A stretch of DNA of 64,000 nt from Suillus spraguei (taxonomy: Eukaryota > Basidiomycota > Agaricomycetes > Boletales > Suillaceae): NCBI GenBank assembly GCA_016800925.1, contig JABCPU010000036.1:124001-188000 (forward strand), given 5' to 3'. This document shows, one piece after another, positions 45,221 through 60,271 of the stretch; position 1 is the first letter of the stretch; every line of letters begins with the position of its first letter. Under the pieces are notes generated by a model that saw only the letters and a list, made by a program, of their open reading frames with translations, made no database searches and was not told the origin of the DNA. The translations under genes and the position numbers were made by a program.

Positions 45221-47037
45221 TCAATCTTCTGATGACGAGATACCTTGTGCATGAACCCTGACATCTTTCGGCAAAACATCGTAACCACCTTGACCAAGGT
45301 CAACAGGCAGGGCAGCGGTATCGTCCAAATGCTGTGCCGCAAGCAACGCCTCCCCTTCTTCTGCTTCGCCACCTACTGTGCCCTCTAGGACCAAGGGCGA
45401 ATGGAGGAAAGAGGGAGGGTTGACCAAACCATTGAAAAGGAACTAGAAGAGCGAGCTAAAAATAACTAGCATCATAGTTGTCGAGTAAAGACGTACCGTG
45501 CCATACCTAGAATATGAAAGACTTGTGAGTGTCACGTAAATAAGTGTACGAAAGACTTCCTTACACCAAGAAGGAAAATCCGATTACTTGCAGCAACGAA
45601 ATGGGGAAAAGAAGCTTCTCCCAGCCTAGGCCAATGCTGATTAGCCAGATCGAGAGCGTTCTACATGTGTCGGTCAAGCTCCTCGCGGTGGCGCTTACAT
45701 GCCTGGTGACACTCAAGCCGAAGTAATTAAACAAGGAGATACTAATGGCGATGGCGATCGCTGACCAAAAGACACTGGGTGTGTTCACAAATTGGTACCA
45801 ACCCCTAGGAAGGTCAAAGAAAGGCGAGCTAGAAGCGATTGACGGCATAGCCAGAATGGGCATGCATAAAATGATGCTGAGGGTACCGAATAAACCCTCG
45901 TAGCCCACAGCAACCAAAGGTGCCACGGAGTAACGGGCCATGATCTTCTCTTCCACGACGAACTGCGTTGCCGTACTAGATGGGAGTTATTCTTAGTCGC
46001 CGAAGTGAGGGATGATGAAATACTTACAACACCTGAGCGAAGAGAACGAAGAAGACGCCTAAGTATGAATGAGTGTAAATAGCCATAAAAAGGAATAAGA
46101 TAGCTAACCGACGAGGACTTTGGTGACTTCGGGCTCTGACTGATCGGCACCCAAGAGACGCAAGGTGGGTTGTACGACGTCTTTGATAAGCGAACCGCTG
46201 TATCCTACGAGGGAAACACCGGCCATGACTGTCAAGAGAGAGACCCATCTATAGAGAAATTAGAACTGTGGAAGGGAAGAAGCACAGAGGACGTACTGAT
46301 AGAGCCATAAACGACGGTGTAAGAAGATGACGCTAAGGGTGCCGACAAAGAGGACGAGAGCTCCACGTGTCATCTGATAAATGGAAACGGGTGTATAGAG
46401 GAGACCGACGTTCATAAGCTGATTGATATGGATTAAGGAATGAGTGGTCAGAACAAGAGCAAGATAGACGAACCGTTGTTCCGGTAAGATCGCAGGCAGC
46501 GGGGAGCCATAAAAGAAGAATTTTCCAACCTCGTAGCTCTTCACAAGATTTAGCGGGATCATGAAGGTCTTCTTCCGGGAGAAATACGGGTGCAGCACGC
46601 TGACGTGCACGGAGCCACGTATAAATGACAGGAAGAAAGCCTATAGATGTGAAATATGAGTAGATTTGGGTAGAAAGTGGAACTGACAAAGCATTTCGCC
46701 GACTAGTACGGATAGGTTAGCGTAGAACGTGCAGAACAAACAAAAAGACTACGGACGGAACATCTGAAGTGTCTGCCATACAGGTTGCTCATAAAGAACG
46801 TGGTTTGCAGGGTTAGCGTCGCTACAATTCTCCACGCATTGCATGTCCTATATACTCTTGTAGTTAATCCAACAACGCGAGGCTGAAACACACACCTGCC
46901 ATTTGCTCCACAAAGAATTACTTGACCCCTATACAAACATCTTCATTATCATCATCATCATTATCATCATCACATTTAGAACATACCGTGAGTATCATAC
47001 CTCCAAGGAGAATTGGAACGTAGAACGACGAAGGCAT
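45221..47037 (-). CDS. SLC35F6-like membrane transporter
   Basis: A multi-pass protein of the drug/metabolite transporter superfamily, likely lysosomal/vacuolar or Golgi; the substrate is unknown. The start is MPSSFYVPILLGGMILT, continuing as GCSNSLWSKWQ after the long first intron that carries an ATC microsatellite. The body reads FLPEEDLHDPAKSCEELRGW, KILLLWLPAACDLTGTT, LMNVGLLYTPVSIYQMTRGA, LVLFVGTLSVIFLHRRLWLY, QWVSLLTVMAGVSLVGYSG, GVFFVLFAQVFTATQFVVEE, KIMARYSVAPLVAVGYEGLF and FGLSVTRHVSATARSLTDTC. The PA-CDLTGT, QM-RGA, VEEK and VGYEGLFG blocks match human SLC35F6. A hydrophilic acidic tail ends ISSSED. About ten short introns. Direction is convergent with SHQ1 and divergent from the arrestin-like gene. 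Confidence 0.88.
46944..46972. repeat. ATC microsatellite in an intron
   Basis: An imperfect (ATC)n tract with ATT interruptions inside an intron of the SLC35F6-like gene. It is short and of no evident function. Confidence 0.7.
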
Positions 47038-47337
47038 GGTTGGTTGGTCGAAGCAAGAGCCGCGTAAGTTCTCAACAATACAAGCGTGACAAGTACCCGG
47101 CGTCACAATCCCATATCCGGTAATAGGATCCCGGTACTCCGTAGATCTGGATCAAAGATCGGGAGATCGTGTCGCGATGCTTTTGCTTCTCGCTCGCTGT
47201 CATGAATATTAATTCTGCTACCACTTATTGGTCACTTATTTATCCCAATTGCTTCTGGGCGTCTTTAAATTCTTCCTTCATCACTCTCTTTTCTTTCACT
47301 CTTTGAATTCTTCATCATCCCATTCATCCTCATCCTA

Positions 47338-49404
47338 ATGGTCAAGCTCGCTCTTCTCTCTCCCAAAGGCAACCATGGTGTCCGTTTCTTTCCCCACATT
47401 GGCTACCTCGGCTTAACGCCCCTCAAGTTCGAAGGAGGTCCGTATATTTTCCTATCAATTAATATCATCTTTTGATGTCCGTTCACCAAGTCGTCCGAAC
47501 TGAAATCGAGCAGGATGGAAAACATCTCCCTACAAAAGATATCACAGTCTTTGTTCGCTGTTATGAGTTTCGTCAGGGCCGTTTAGGCACTCTACACTCC
47601 AAGATTTTGGTAGAGCATTCCGTCACCGTATGGAGTAAACCAGACAGCAAAGATTGGGAAGAGATAGGAAATGCGGAACTCCCTTTCCGACTTTCTGTGC
47701 CACTTCGTTCTACCGGACCCAGCACAGCTCTTTACTTTCAAGAGTATCGGATATGTTGGCGAATCGAGGCCGGTATGTCGTTTCAGCCATTCAATCATTC
47801 GTATCTTATGTCGTTTAGTCGTCAATCACGCTCCCATTCCCGGCGTCGGCTCTCGCTTGCTCAAACATTGCGATCTCTATTTGATCCGCCATGACTTACC
47901 AGGCAATCTGTCTCCTCCCTCCCCAGTAACACCGCCCCCAACATCTCATCTATCCTCCCTCACTACAAAGTCTAGAGGTCCTTCACTCCGTTATCGCATC
48001 ATACTGCCCACTAAACCCGTCGGTCCCCTTGACATCGTTTCTTTACAAGTCACTGTCCAACCTCTAGATCCAGCAGTATCCATTCGCAGTGCCACTGCCG
48101 TCGTTGAAAGAAGAATACAATTCTTTGACTTCCCAACATCGTCTTCTGGTCCTTCGACACCACCGGCCCCTGCATTACCGTCACCTGCATCAAATAAAGA
48201 ATCAAGCTCTCATGATCATCACTCTGTTGCAACCAACTCCTGCGACATCACATCCGCAGCGTCGTCCTCCAATGATCTTCACTACCCTTCCTCAACCTCC
48301 TTGATATCAGACACTCGACCCCTTCTGTCACAACAACAATCTTCGGTACCTAGTACCCCACTAGTGACTCACACAAGCGAACGAACAACGACACATATTT
48401 TTGCTCATCTTGAATCTTCCCATCGCTTCACTCGGGATTCCACTGGGACTTGGCGTCAAACTCTCACCTTTTCTTGGCCCGATGTCAGTCCCAGTAGCCG
48501 ATGGACAGTTGGAGAAACACTTCAGACCCGCATGGCTTCTATCAGATTTTTTATTCGCGTAAAGGTATGTTGCAAGCCTTCCTCCTATTGTTTGCCTAAT
48601 CGTGTGTTTCAGTTGATCGTCTCCTCCCCCAACTCGAGCGCCGAAACGGTCGAGCTTGATGACCAAGAAATTATCGTAGTCTCGACCAATGAGGCTCAGC
48701 GTCAATTGGCTCTTTCACGCTATTCCGCCGCAGGGCAGTCCAAGTCTAGGTCCCCCAAACGACCAAAGCGAGGACGTCCAAATACAAATACTCAACTACC
48801 ATCACCACCTCGTAGCCCTCCTGCAGCTGCCAAAGTACCAGAAAAGGCGCCTATTGCGCCTAAAGGCGACCGTGAGCATGAAATATCACATGGCCATACC
48901 CACAAGTTTTCTTCTGCATCATCACCACAACCCGGAAGCAAGTACAAGCTGAAGTCCATCCGCAGACCCCACACTTCTGCAGGGCCCCGGGACGCACCAC
49001 ATGGGTACGATTCACGGGGTTACAACGTTCTTCACAATCATAGCAATCGACACCCTGTCCCTCTGCGGCCTGAAACTGCATACAGTGGGCCGGCCGCCAA
49101 TGGACGCGATATTCGTGGTGCTTTCAACCAGAAATGGGTGGAAGCTCCGCGGCTTGGCCATTCTAGTTCAAGCGCGAGCTCGGATCGAGCCCACTTGACA
49201 ACACCTGAAAGTGCTAATCGCACAGAGGGTAGCTTATTGTTCGAGAAAGTCGGACAAGTAGAGATGCGTGCGTGGGAGGCGGAACTAGCAAGAATAGAAT
49301 TGGTGAGCCGCAGAAGCACTGCAGATATGATGGGTTTTGTATCCCAGCGGAGGAAGTTGAACGGCCAACAAGTCATACGGACATTTCTGCAGGCGGAAGA
49401 CTGA
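47338..49404 (+). CDS. Arrestin-like protein
   Basis: Fungal arrestin-like proteins often link membrane cargo to ubiquitin ligases; the specific role here is unknown. The ATG at 47338 opens MVKLALLSPKGNHGVRFFPH, an intron near 47437-47480 follows, and the arrestin N-domain reads TDITVFVRCYEFRQGRLG-type sequence (KDITVFVRCYEFRQGR), HSKILVEHSVTVWSKPDSKD, GNAELPFRLSVPL and YFQEYRICWRIEA. After another intron come VVNHAPIPGVGSRLLKHCDL and LRYRIILPTKPVGPLDIVS, then SAETVELDDQEIIVVS. The C-terminal half is a Ser/Pro-rich tail with SKSRSPKRPKRGRP and YKLKSIRRPHTSAGPRD, ending VIRTFLQAED. I see no clear PPxY motif. Frames are intact after removal of about four introns. Confidence 0.82.
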
Positions 49405-49824
49405 CTCAGTACACGGATTCTCTGCATTCTACACTATTTATCGTCACTGTTTTCCGATGTCATGCTTTCGCCCTCTAGCATAGGTTCTCTCTGCATAGTC
49501 CTTTTTTTAACCCTCAATACTGTCATCGACTTCATACCACCACGACTCACTGTAGAACGTCCAACTCTACTATCATTGCATACTTATCAGTATCGTTGGC
49601 ACATGTCTTCGGACATTGTTTTAATAGGATATCGGTTTTACCAAGGCAGTAGATGCAGAGTTAATGGATATACTTGTGTGAGTGCGGTTGTCTTGAAGTT
49701 CCGGAGATTCTAGGTATGATGCGCCGATGATGGCTGCGCGGCGCTGAGCGCCGAGATACCGTGACAAATAAGTAATCATTGGCTTGCACTCGGGCCTTAC
49801 TTAGTAACTCACCAATCTCACACA

Positions 49825-50461
49825 ATGAGTTTTCCGTGGTTCAGAATGACCTTGCTAGGAGGCGGTCGTGAGTCCTATCTCGAACTGGCAAATACACAAA
49901 CTGATTATAGCTGGGATCTCGGCGCAATTTGGACTGCGTTTTCACTGGATGCACCAGTGATGGGTCTGGGTTACCTTCTGATGAGTGGTTCGTATTCTAT
50001 CACCAGGGACCTTCACCGTCTGATTCGCCCATTTGTTTGGATGACCCTGTCCCGTTCCTCTTCATCGATTGAACGTCACTGCCTTGTTCTTGATTTGTAG
50101 CGACCGTACCTACACCTGAACAGACATATGCCGTGAGTTCTTTCCCCATCTTTCGCTATTGGCCTGCTGCGCCATTCCAACCGTTCCCAGGCAATAACCT
50201 ACCTCGGCATACTTTTGCATTTGCATTTGAACCACATCTCACCATAAACGCAGGCCATGTCCCCTGATCTGCGGCGCAAGGTCGATGCAAACCGGGCAGC
50301 CAGACTCGTCCGAGAACAAACCATAAAACGTCAAATGGAGGCTCAGGTCAGCGTTCTTCACGTTCTGACGCATGCTGTGCACTGACAGCCGTCTTCTATA
50401 CGATTAGAACGACCCAGATGCTGGGAAACCCATCTGGGCCGACCAACAAAATCAGCGGTAG
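49825..50461 (+). CDS. CBP4: Cbp4-like complex III assembly factor
   Basis: Cbp4 helps mature cytochrome b in the inner mitochondrial membrane. The gene is a chain of tiny exons. Exon 1 (ATG at 49825) is MSFPWFRMTLLGG. Splicing about 49865-49957 gives VMGLGYLLMS, a short membrane segment. The next intron ends at CTTGATTTGTAG near 50100 and gives ATVPTPEQTYA. The following intron ends AACGCAG and gives AMSPDLRRKVDANRAARLVR, EQTIKRQMEAQ. The last exon is NDPDAGKPIWADQQNQR with the stop at 50459-50461. The order single span, PTPEQTYA, SPDLRRK, basic helix, PIWAD matches Cbp4. Total about 85 residues, slightly short for the family. Intron edges were chosen to fit the family and are by eye. Confidence 0.8.
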
Positions 50462-51037
50462 CTTTTTGGTTATTGGAACTTTTTTTTTCTTCTTATTGGA
50501 CAGTGTACTGCGTACGTACCCATTCATTGCATCATATGTAATCTCTCTTTTTTTTTCGGTGCCGCTCGACAGCTTCCCAAATTGTTCTCCTTCCCGTGAG
50601 ATGACATGCTGCTGGACGAGGGAAGATTTCGGCATCAGAATCGCACCGTCTATGAGGCAAAGTGGAGTCTAATTGCACCCGCCCATGAAGCCCTATAGCG
50701 AGAGACATCTCACCGTCGTTCCTCCGCGGATACATAGATGAATACACATCACCGAGTTTAGCACGAAGTTTGACCGTCAATAACACCCGCGACAATTACG
50801 CCATAGCATGAGAGCAGCGAATAAAATCAAATTCGTGAAATGACATGTTAGATAGATACACTGGTGCGGTGATATATTCAACAGGCTGCTCAAGAAGTAT
50901 GCAAACATTAAGAATTACGAAAGATGCTCCTCCAGGATCTATAGACGATGAATGACACGATAACTAACACCACCACCCCAGTACCACGCAATTGACGATC
51001 ATGAATTAGCGGCTTTTGTTACAGCCCTAACTGAAAC
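50462..51037. other. Intergenic, CBP4 to SIP5 (convergent)
   Basis: About 575 bp between two 3' ends. It contains T-rich runs near 50480-50492 and 50551-50558, consistent with transcript ends. No coding sequence is supported. Confidence 0.5.
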
Positions 51038-52871
51038 CTAGTCCGTATTCAACAACGGCCGGTCCATTAACGATTCTGGTGAAGATGGAAGTGAGTCATA
51101 AGGCGGGTGTCCTAGAGTATTGGGGCTGAAAATGGAGGACGATATGGAGGCCGCACCAGGCGTCCCTGAGTATGGCGGTATGTCAATATACATGGAAGCA
51201 TTCTGACTTGAACGCTCGGCTCCATCGGGTAAAGCCGATGCTGTGGAATCAGCAGTTCCATCACCAATCATCGGAGATGAAGCGCCGGGTGTCAGGCATT
51301 GCGGGTGGGCTGGAATCGAGATTGCCTGATCACTGCGAGTGGCGCTGGTATCAACGGGTGTCTGCGAGTGAGATGAAGAGGTTGGTTGACCTGCTACAGG
51401 GGTCATTGCCCGACCACCACCGTGATTTGCTTCGGCTATTGCCTCTCCCGATTCCAAGCTCCGGGCAGCCGATGGGATATCGGAAACGTCATTCCCTACC
51501 GTGTCTGTAGTTGTCTGATCCTCACTTGACCGACCGGGAGTATCTCCCTCTACATGTCCCCCTGAAGCAGCAGCAGCAGCTTCCTTCTTCCGCTTCTCTT
51601 CTTCTTTTCTCTGTTGCTCTTCATGTTCCAAAAGTGAGAGGCGCATAGCCTCCATGACCATTAACTGAAAAGGAATATTAGTTGAAATAGGTCAGAGCAC
51701 AAAGCTAATACCTCTTCCAAATCTTGGCCACCAAGCCCCATCTGACCCAACAACTGGCTGATATCCGGCTGACCACCATTATTTCTATGTCGCCGACTTC
51801 TTCGACTGGCACTGTTGTCTACCTCACCGCCATCTTGACCCTCACCGGTTGGTAGGGGATGAACACGGCCACTGGTAACACCAACTGGGATAAGTCTGTC
51901 TCCTACTTGACGCATAATTATTCGCCTATTCGCACGGCGCGTGACCGCAGCTCGAACAGCCGCAAGTTTAGCTTCCCAGTCTGGCCTTATGGAATCTATG
52001 CACGGGAAGACGTGATGACATGTGACATTTGAACATGAGTCATTTACCTGTAGCGACCACTTCCGGACTATCATGACCAAAGCTCTTGCGACGTCGTTTT
52101 TGAACCGCACTGGGTATATTCGAGCCTTTGGGAATATCCGACCATACTGGTAGTGACTGAATAACAATGAGTAAAGAACGAAGTTACCTCGTCAGCTATA
52201 ATCAGGAATATGACTGAATAAAACGAACCGTTCCATCGCTCCCAATTCCAGTACGCCATGAAGGAGGAGTATATACCACACCAAAATTCTCCTGTACACA
52301 ATATGGGCATGCTGCTGGCTCAGATACGAGATGTGTAGCCGTAGGTTCGGTCCTCTTTATTTGAACAAAACATTCCGTGCATATTGCCTGATCGCAACAC
52401 CTTGAATGGTTCATATTAGGGGGGTAATACTGAGGCACGAGTTACTCAGTGGTTACATGACGCACGTGGGAGATAACGCACAAGGAAACATATAGGGCAT
52501 TCTACGGCACCCCTGTAAACGGCAGCCTCTGGATAATGGGAGGGGTCCTTCAATGTACCAGACCGTTTAGACTGATGGGCTGGCTTTGTACAATCTCGCG
52601 AGTCAACCCTTGTAGGGGGTGTGTCGGAATTGCCGCTGTCAGTATCTGGGAGGACCCTCCTAGCTGACATGATCTGCTCATCGTCCCAGTTTTCATCGTA
52701 ATCTTCTAGAGGTCGATAGAAAGGAGCAAGCCTGCGATCTATGATGAGCTGGGTGACGATCCCATGATTCCAGTCTTTGGGGCCAGTGTAGACGCCCTGA
52801 GGAGTAAGATGACCGTAGTCAACGGTGTCATCGTGATGGCCGCGTGAGGACGATGAGCTGGTATTGCCCAT
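51038..52871 (-). CDS. SIP5: Sip5-like RING/zinc-binding protein
   Basis: Sip5 was found as a Snf1-interacting protein; a role in glucose signalling is known only in yeast. The ATG at 52869-52871 opens [20 protein letters not shown], a possible N-myristoylation signal (MGNTSSS). The conserved region reads [20 protein letters not shown]. Next is the zinc-binding segment AVECPICFL with, after an intron, [40 protein letters not shown] and [20 protein letters not shown]. The next exons give [20 protein letters not shown] and RRNRRIIM-type [19 protein letters not shown]. The [18 protein letters not shown] block is followed by [21 protein letters not shown] long Ser/Thr-rich tail ends [10 protein letters not shown]. 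About five introns. The cysteine pattern and [10 protein letters not shown] motif are diagnostic. Confidence 0.9.
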
Positions 52872-53403
52872 GGCTTCAATTCCAAAGACGACGACGTGTT
52901 GGTAAGGTCAGGGAAACCAGTGAACTTGAACGGCGACACCGTTGTATGCGCGACGTTTAATGCCAATTAGGTCACCGTAGCGTATTTACTTGTGTTTGTG
53001 TTTGGTGGCAAGTTGACAAGCCCGAATTTGAAAGAAAGCCGTTATCTCACATGAGCTGGCTTCAGGTTAGCCTGCCAGGCCTTTAAGCGAACTTTTTCAT
53101 GCTTTCCTGAAGGATAAGGCCTAACACATTCATGAATCTGTCGAAGCTGATGCTGACAAGTAATATTGGAGTTACGCCTTTAATATACTAGAGCCGCTAA
53201 TATCCCAATCACCGACCATCCTAGCTGCTTGCTTTTTTCTTCATACACATGTACTAGTATAGACTATAGGTGCTTAACTGTTGCATTGTGCCGCTGGTTC
53301 TATGCTTAATTGGGGTTTTGTACAGTCTTTCAATCACGTCCCATTGCATGTAGTGGCCAGATGTTCCATGCTAGTTTGACACCGCTGTTTCTTCGGACAA
53401 GTA
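52872..53403. other. Intergenic upstream of SIP5
   Basis: About 530 bp holding the SIP5 promoter and then AT-rich sequence up to the inverted-repeat element. No gene or RNA is supported. Confidence 0.45.
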
Positions 53404-53430
53404 CTATCTTTGGCCCAGAGTTGCAAAATG
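53404..53430 (+). repeat. Left inverted repeat of MITE-like element
   Basis: Perfect reverse complement of 54054-54080; TA lies immediately outside. A near-copy of its inner half follows at once (GGCCTGGAGTTGCAAATT). Confidence 0.85.
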
Positions 53431-54053
53431 GCCTGGAGTTGCAAATTACAACGTAGCACACTCATTTTCCACTCATTTCATTCACACAATGATTCTAGAG
53501 TATGGTTAGTACATAGCTTGCTGTACATATTTTTGATTCCATGAAAAATGGACTGGAAGTGCTTGCGGCAGCAAAATACTGTTCAGCATATGCACTTTCC
53601 ACGCCAATCCATCGAAAGGAGGCTATTACATGCAACAAAAAAATCAGAAAATTTAATGATAATTTCCTACTACCTCATGAAACTACTCTAATTTTTTCTG
53701 ACACGAGCACTGAGTTATGTTGAGAGATATAAGTGTTGTGCTATCGATATGCATAGCGTGACAGGAGGTGTGAGCTTGTGTTCGGAGTTACAAATGGGAT
53801 TCTTGACAATTGCCCCAGTTTCGTTTGCAAATTGTCGGAGACTTAAAACGGCAATGTGACATAGTGTGACACGATGGGGTGAGAATTTTTGCAAATCTGT
53901 GTTTTGCACCGGCCTCTCTCTGGCAACATGGCCTTGACATATTTCCTTACTTTTTTTTACATAGCATTAAAGTCTGTACTAATTTCTACGTGCTCCTGTT
54001 GTTTTCTTATTTTAATGTTGTGTAGTTGTTGTGTTATAAAAAACTGATCGAAA

Positions 54054-54080
54054 CATTTTGCAACTCTGGGCCAAAGATAG
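54054..54080 (-). repeat. Right inverted repeat of MITE-like element
   Basis: Perfect reverse complement of 53404-53430; TA lies immediately outside. Confidence 0.85.
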
Positions 54081-54082
54081 TA

Positions 54083-54876
54083 TAACATACTTTGCACTCT
54101 TCACAATCCCCATCTTGGACAGAAAGGCAGGACGACACCTACTATAGCAATCGACATCGTTAACAACTCCGCCGTCTACCTTGGATACGGTTGTTTGAGG
54201 GTCGCAGAGAGGTGGATGGATGTGAGTGTGCCTTCAAGGTGTTATGCATGAAGTGGAAAATGTTTTCACGATCGAAATCATATGACGATTGGCAAAACGC
54301 GTAATGAGTGGTCGTCCAATGTCTCTCAAGGCGGCGTAGTAGTCAATAATGGCGGCTAATACCATTGGAAGGGTAATTGCCTGGCGCGTGTATTGTCAGT
54401 CATATGCTGCGACGTTCGTTACCACATTCCACCCTGAACCCGCTTCCTTGCCCAACGTGGAACAAGAGCATCAGTGGCCTGCAGAGACTCGGAACTTCGG
54501 GTATCTCACAACGGACCGGCACGGAAATCGGCTCAAGGTTTAAATTTGGATCCTGACAGAATCCTCTGGTTCGTGTCTGGACGGGGATCAGTGCGATGGC
54601 GTGCTTGGCTATGCGTATTACATATATGACCATCCTCTTATTACCGCGTAGTCCAACGTATGTTGAAGGTTTGAACCTGATTGACATTGATTTCTTATGA
54701 TATCGCTCGCGTTGAAGGTTTCGAGCGCGCAACGTGCAACGTACATGTCCTCGCGACAACTTACGCAAACAAATCGAACACGTCAGCAAATTTCACAGCG
54801 ACATTGTAGGACAAATTCCTGTGCTTAAAGGTTAGGTCGTGCGTCTGTACTATCTTTTTTCTTCATTACGACGGTC
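54083..54876. other. Intergenic upstream of SERCA gene
   Basis: About 800 bp without a supported gene. Frames of 129 residues on the minus strand (54400-54789) and 64 on the plus strand (54349-54543) overlap and neither shows a domain or splice partner. The 3' part should hold the SERCA promoter. Confidence 0.4.
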
Positions 54877-58443
<3,567 letters not shown>

Positions 58444-58878
58444 TAGGATCGTACGTCGAATGTATCGGTGTAGAACGCGGACGGCTTGATGCCTACAACT
58501 TATTAAGAGAATGGTTGTACTATGTAGCGCTAACAGTACTAAGTAGCGTAGTCAAGGGCATAGCAATTGACAAGCTACATATGGACTCCATCACACGCAT
58601 GTCAGAGATGTCAATGGGTTGCCCGTTGCAACTGAATCAATCGGCGCCCTCTTTCTATTTTAAGGACCAATCAGGTATGAGCCTGAGCGTCTGAAAGCCG
58701 TAAGTGAAACTGTGATGTAGTGAGTCCGATGATATATGTTATACAAGCGTCGGCGTCGGTTCACGCTTACTTTCTGACCATCACCCTCTCTGTGTTCAAA
58801 GTTTTCACAACAATAGTCACTCTTTTTTTTCGGATTTCCTACCCTGACGTTCTCTACTTGTTTTTTTAGGCTGACTGC
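58444..58878. other. Intergenic, SERCA to first RlpA-like gene
   Basis: About 435 bp. A frame of 84 residues at 58440-58694 has no signature and overlaps the SERCA 3' end, so I do not call it. T-rich runs near 58826-58833 and 58860-58867 lie just upstream of the next start codon and may be part of its core promoter. Confidence 0.4.
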
Positions 58879-59848
58879 ATGCGCTTCTTTGCCCAGTTGT
58901 CAGTGTTATTGTCGTTTGCGCTATTATGGTGCTCGGTGTTGGCCAGCAGTGCTCACCAAATCAACCGACGCCATCATGGAAAGCGTGACCTCGCCGTTCG
59001 GGCGCCTAGAGATGTTGATATGTACAAACGCGATTTCCCCAATTCCCGTTTCACATACTATGCGGTCGGTCTGGGTGCTTGTGGTATAACCAATCAACCG
59101 AGCGACTTTGTATGTGGTTGATTCTTAATAATTACTCAAAACTAACTTTGATTATTTAGATAGTTGCGCTGAATTCAGCGGTAAGAATTTCAAATTTCTG
59201 CGAATATTAAAGTAATACGATTCAATTTTCTAGCAATACGGTAGCGGTTCATATTGCTTCCAAATGATAACGATTACTGTCAACGGGTTGACAGCGCAGG
59301 CTCAGGTCACTGACGAGGTAATGACAATGACCATCGTTGGACCAGTCTGACACCTAAAATAGTGTCCTGGATGCCCCTATGGTGGCCTTGATTTTTCAGA
59401 AGGCCTTTTCGAGTTTTTCTCTCCACTTGGTACTGGTGTGCTCACTGGTGATTGGTCCTTTGGTAGTGCCCCTGCTCCGGCACCGGCACCTACGACCACC
59501 TCGCAACCACCCCCAGCACCAACTACTACCTCGCAACCACCCCCACCGCCAACTACAACATCAACCTCAACCCCGCCTCCTCCACCTTCGACAAGCTCCA
59601 GTCCCAGCCCTACACCATCCCCATCCTCATCCTCGACAAGCTCAAGTTCATACAGTACCAGCTACTCGACTTCAGCCACTCCTAGTTCTTCGTCGTCTTC
59701 GGCGTCGAGCAGTGTGTCGAGCACAACCAGTGCTAACTCTGTAGTGCAGACCGCTGGGTCTGTTCCTGTTGGAAGCTCTTCCACCCTCATGAACCTCAAC
59801 CTGGCAATGGTGTACCTGGGTGATCTCCTTGGTGTCGCTCAGACGTAA
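58879..59848 (+). CDS. Secreted RlpA-like (DPBB) protein, copy 1
   Basis: A secreted double-psi beta-barrel protein of the type related to expansins and the riboflavin-aldehyde-forming-enzyme family; the activity is unknown. The start MRFFAQLSVLLSFALLWCSV is a clear signal peptide ending near ASSAHQ, followed by a possible Kex2-type site (HHGKR). The barrel reads SRFTYYAVGLGACGITNQPS, then small exons give IVALNSA, QYGSGSYCFQMITITVNGLT, AQAQVTDE and [20 protein letters not shown]. The Ser/Thr/Pro-rich tail (PAPAPTTTSQPPPAPTTTS) is a likely O-glycosylated linker, ending LNLAMVYLGDLLGVAQT. Introns lie near 59109-59159, 59180-59233, 59316-59362. Conserved Cys pairs and D are present. A paralogue follows directly. 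Confidence 0.85.
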
Positions 59849-60271
59849 TATTATTGTTTCAGGTTTGCTGCTTTCGTAACAAAAGTATAGCATTGCTATA
59901 TCTACCTTTATGGACATTTTTCGAGCTATTTAAAGGACTTATTCTTCGGCCAGCAGTTGCTATACCACGTACATAATATCTTACATCCTACTGTCGGGGG
60001 ACACTAGCTATTGATGTTACTGTTATTGAATGCCAGACTGGTTTGGTAGTAATGTGCGGGTGTTCCCGGGGTCCTAGCCTGACAGTGGTTGGTATGAAGA
60101 GCTTCCACTATTTTCCGTTGTAATATAGTCCGCTCACTCCCTGCAAGTAAAAAAGCTGTAATCTTACGAGCTAGTCATTCTCTTGTGTATACGCTCTTTC
60201 AACTTCAAGTTCGATATAAATCACGCGCCGCACCGGAAACTTGTGCTATTCCTGCCTTGCAAATCGCACAA
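59849..60271. other. Intergenic between tandem RlpA-like genes
   Basis: About 420 bp without a gene. It would contain the first gene's 3' end and the second gene's promoter. No repeat matching the region upstream of copy 1 was obvious to me. Confidence 0.45.

Larger units (their letters stand above)
53404..54080. mobile_element. MITE-like inverted-repeat element
   Basis: Two perfect 27-base inverted repeats (53404-53430 and 54054-54080) begin CTATCTTTGGCCCAGAGTTG and end with GCAAAATG. TA flanks both ends (53402-53403 and 54081-54082), the target duplication expected for Tc1/mariner-type elements. The 677-bp interior is AT-rich with no coding capacity; variants of the GGAGTTGCAAAT core recur inside (near 53434-53446 and 53776-53788). 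This fits a non-autonomous miniature element. Confidence 0.75.

Noticed and set aside
49700..49780. GC-rich palindrome (GGCTGCGCGGCGCTGAGCGCC) as a possible RNA gene
   Set aside because: Only a short hairpin forms; there is no tRNA or snoRNA box set around it.
54349..54789. Overlapping frames upstream of the SERCA gene
   Set aside because: Both strands are open at once, no domain or splice chain is visible, and composition is that of non-coding DNA.
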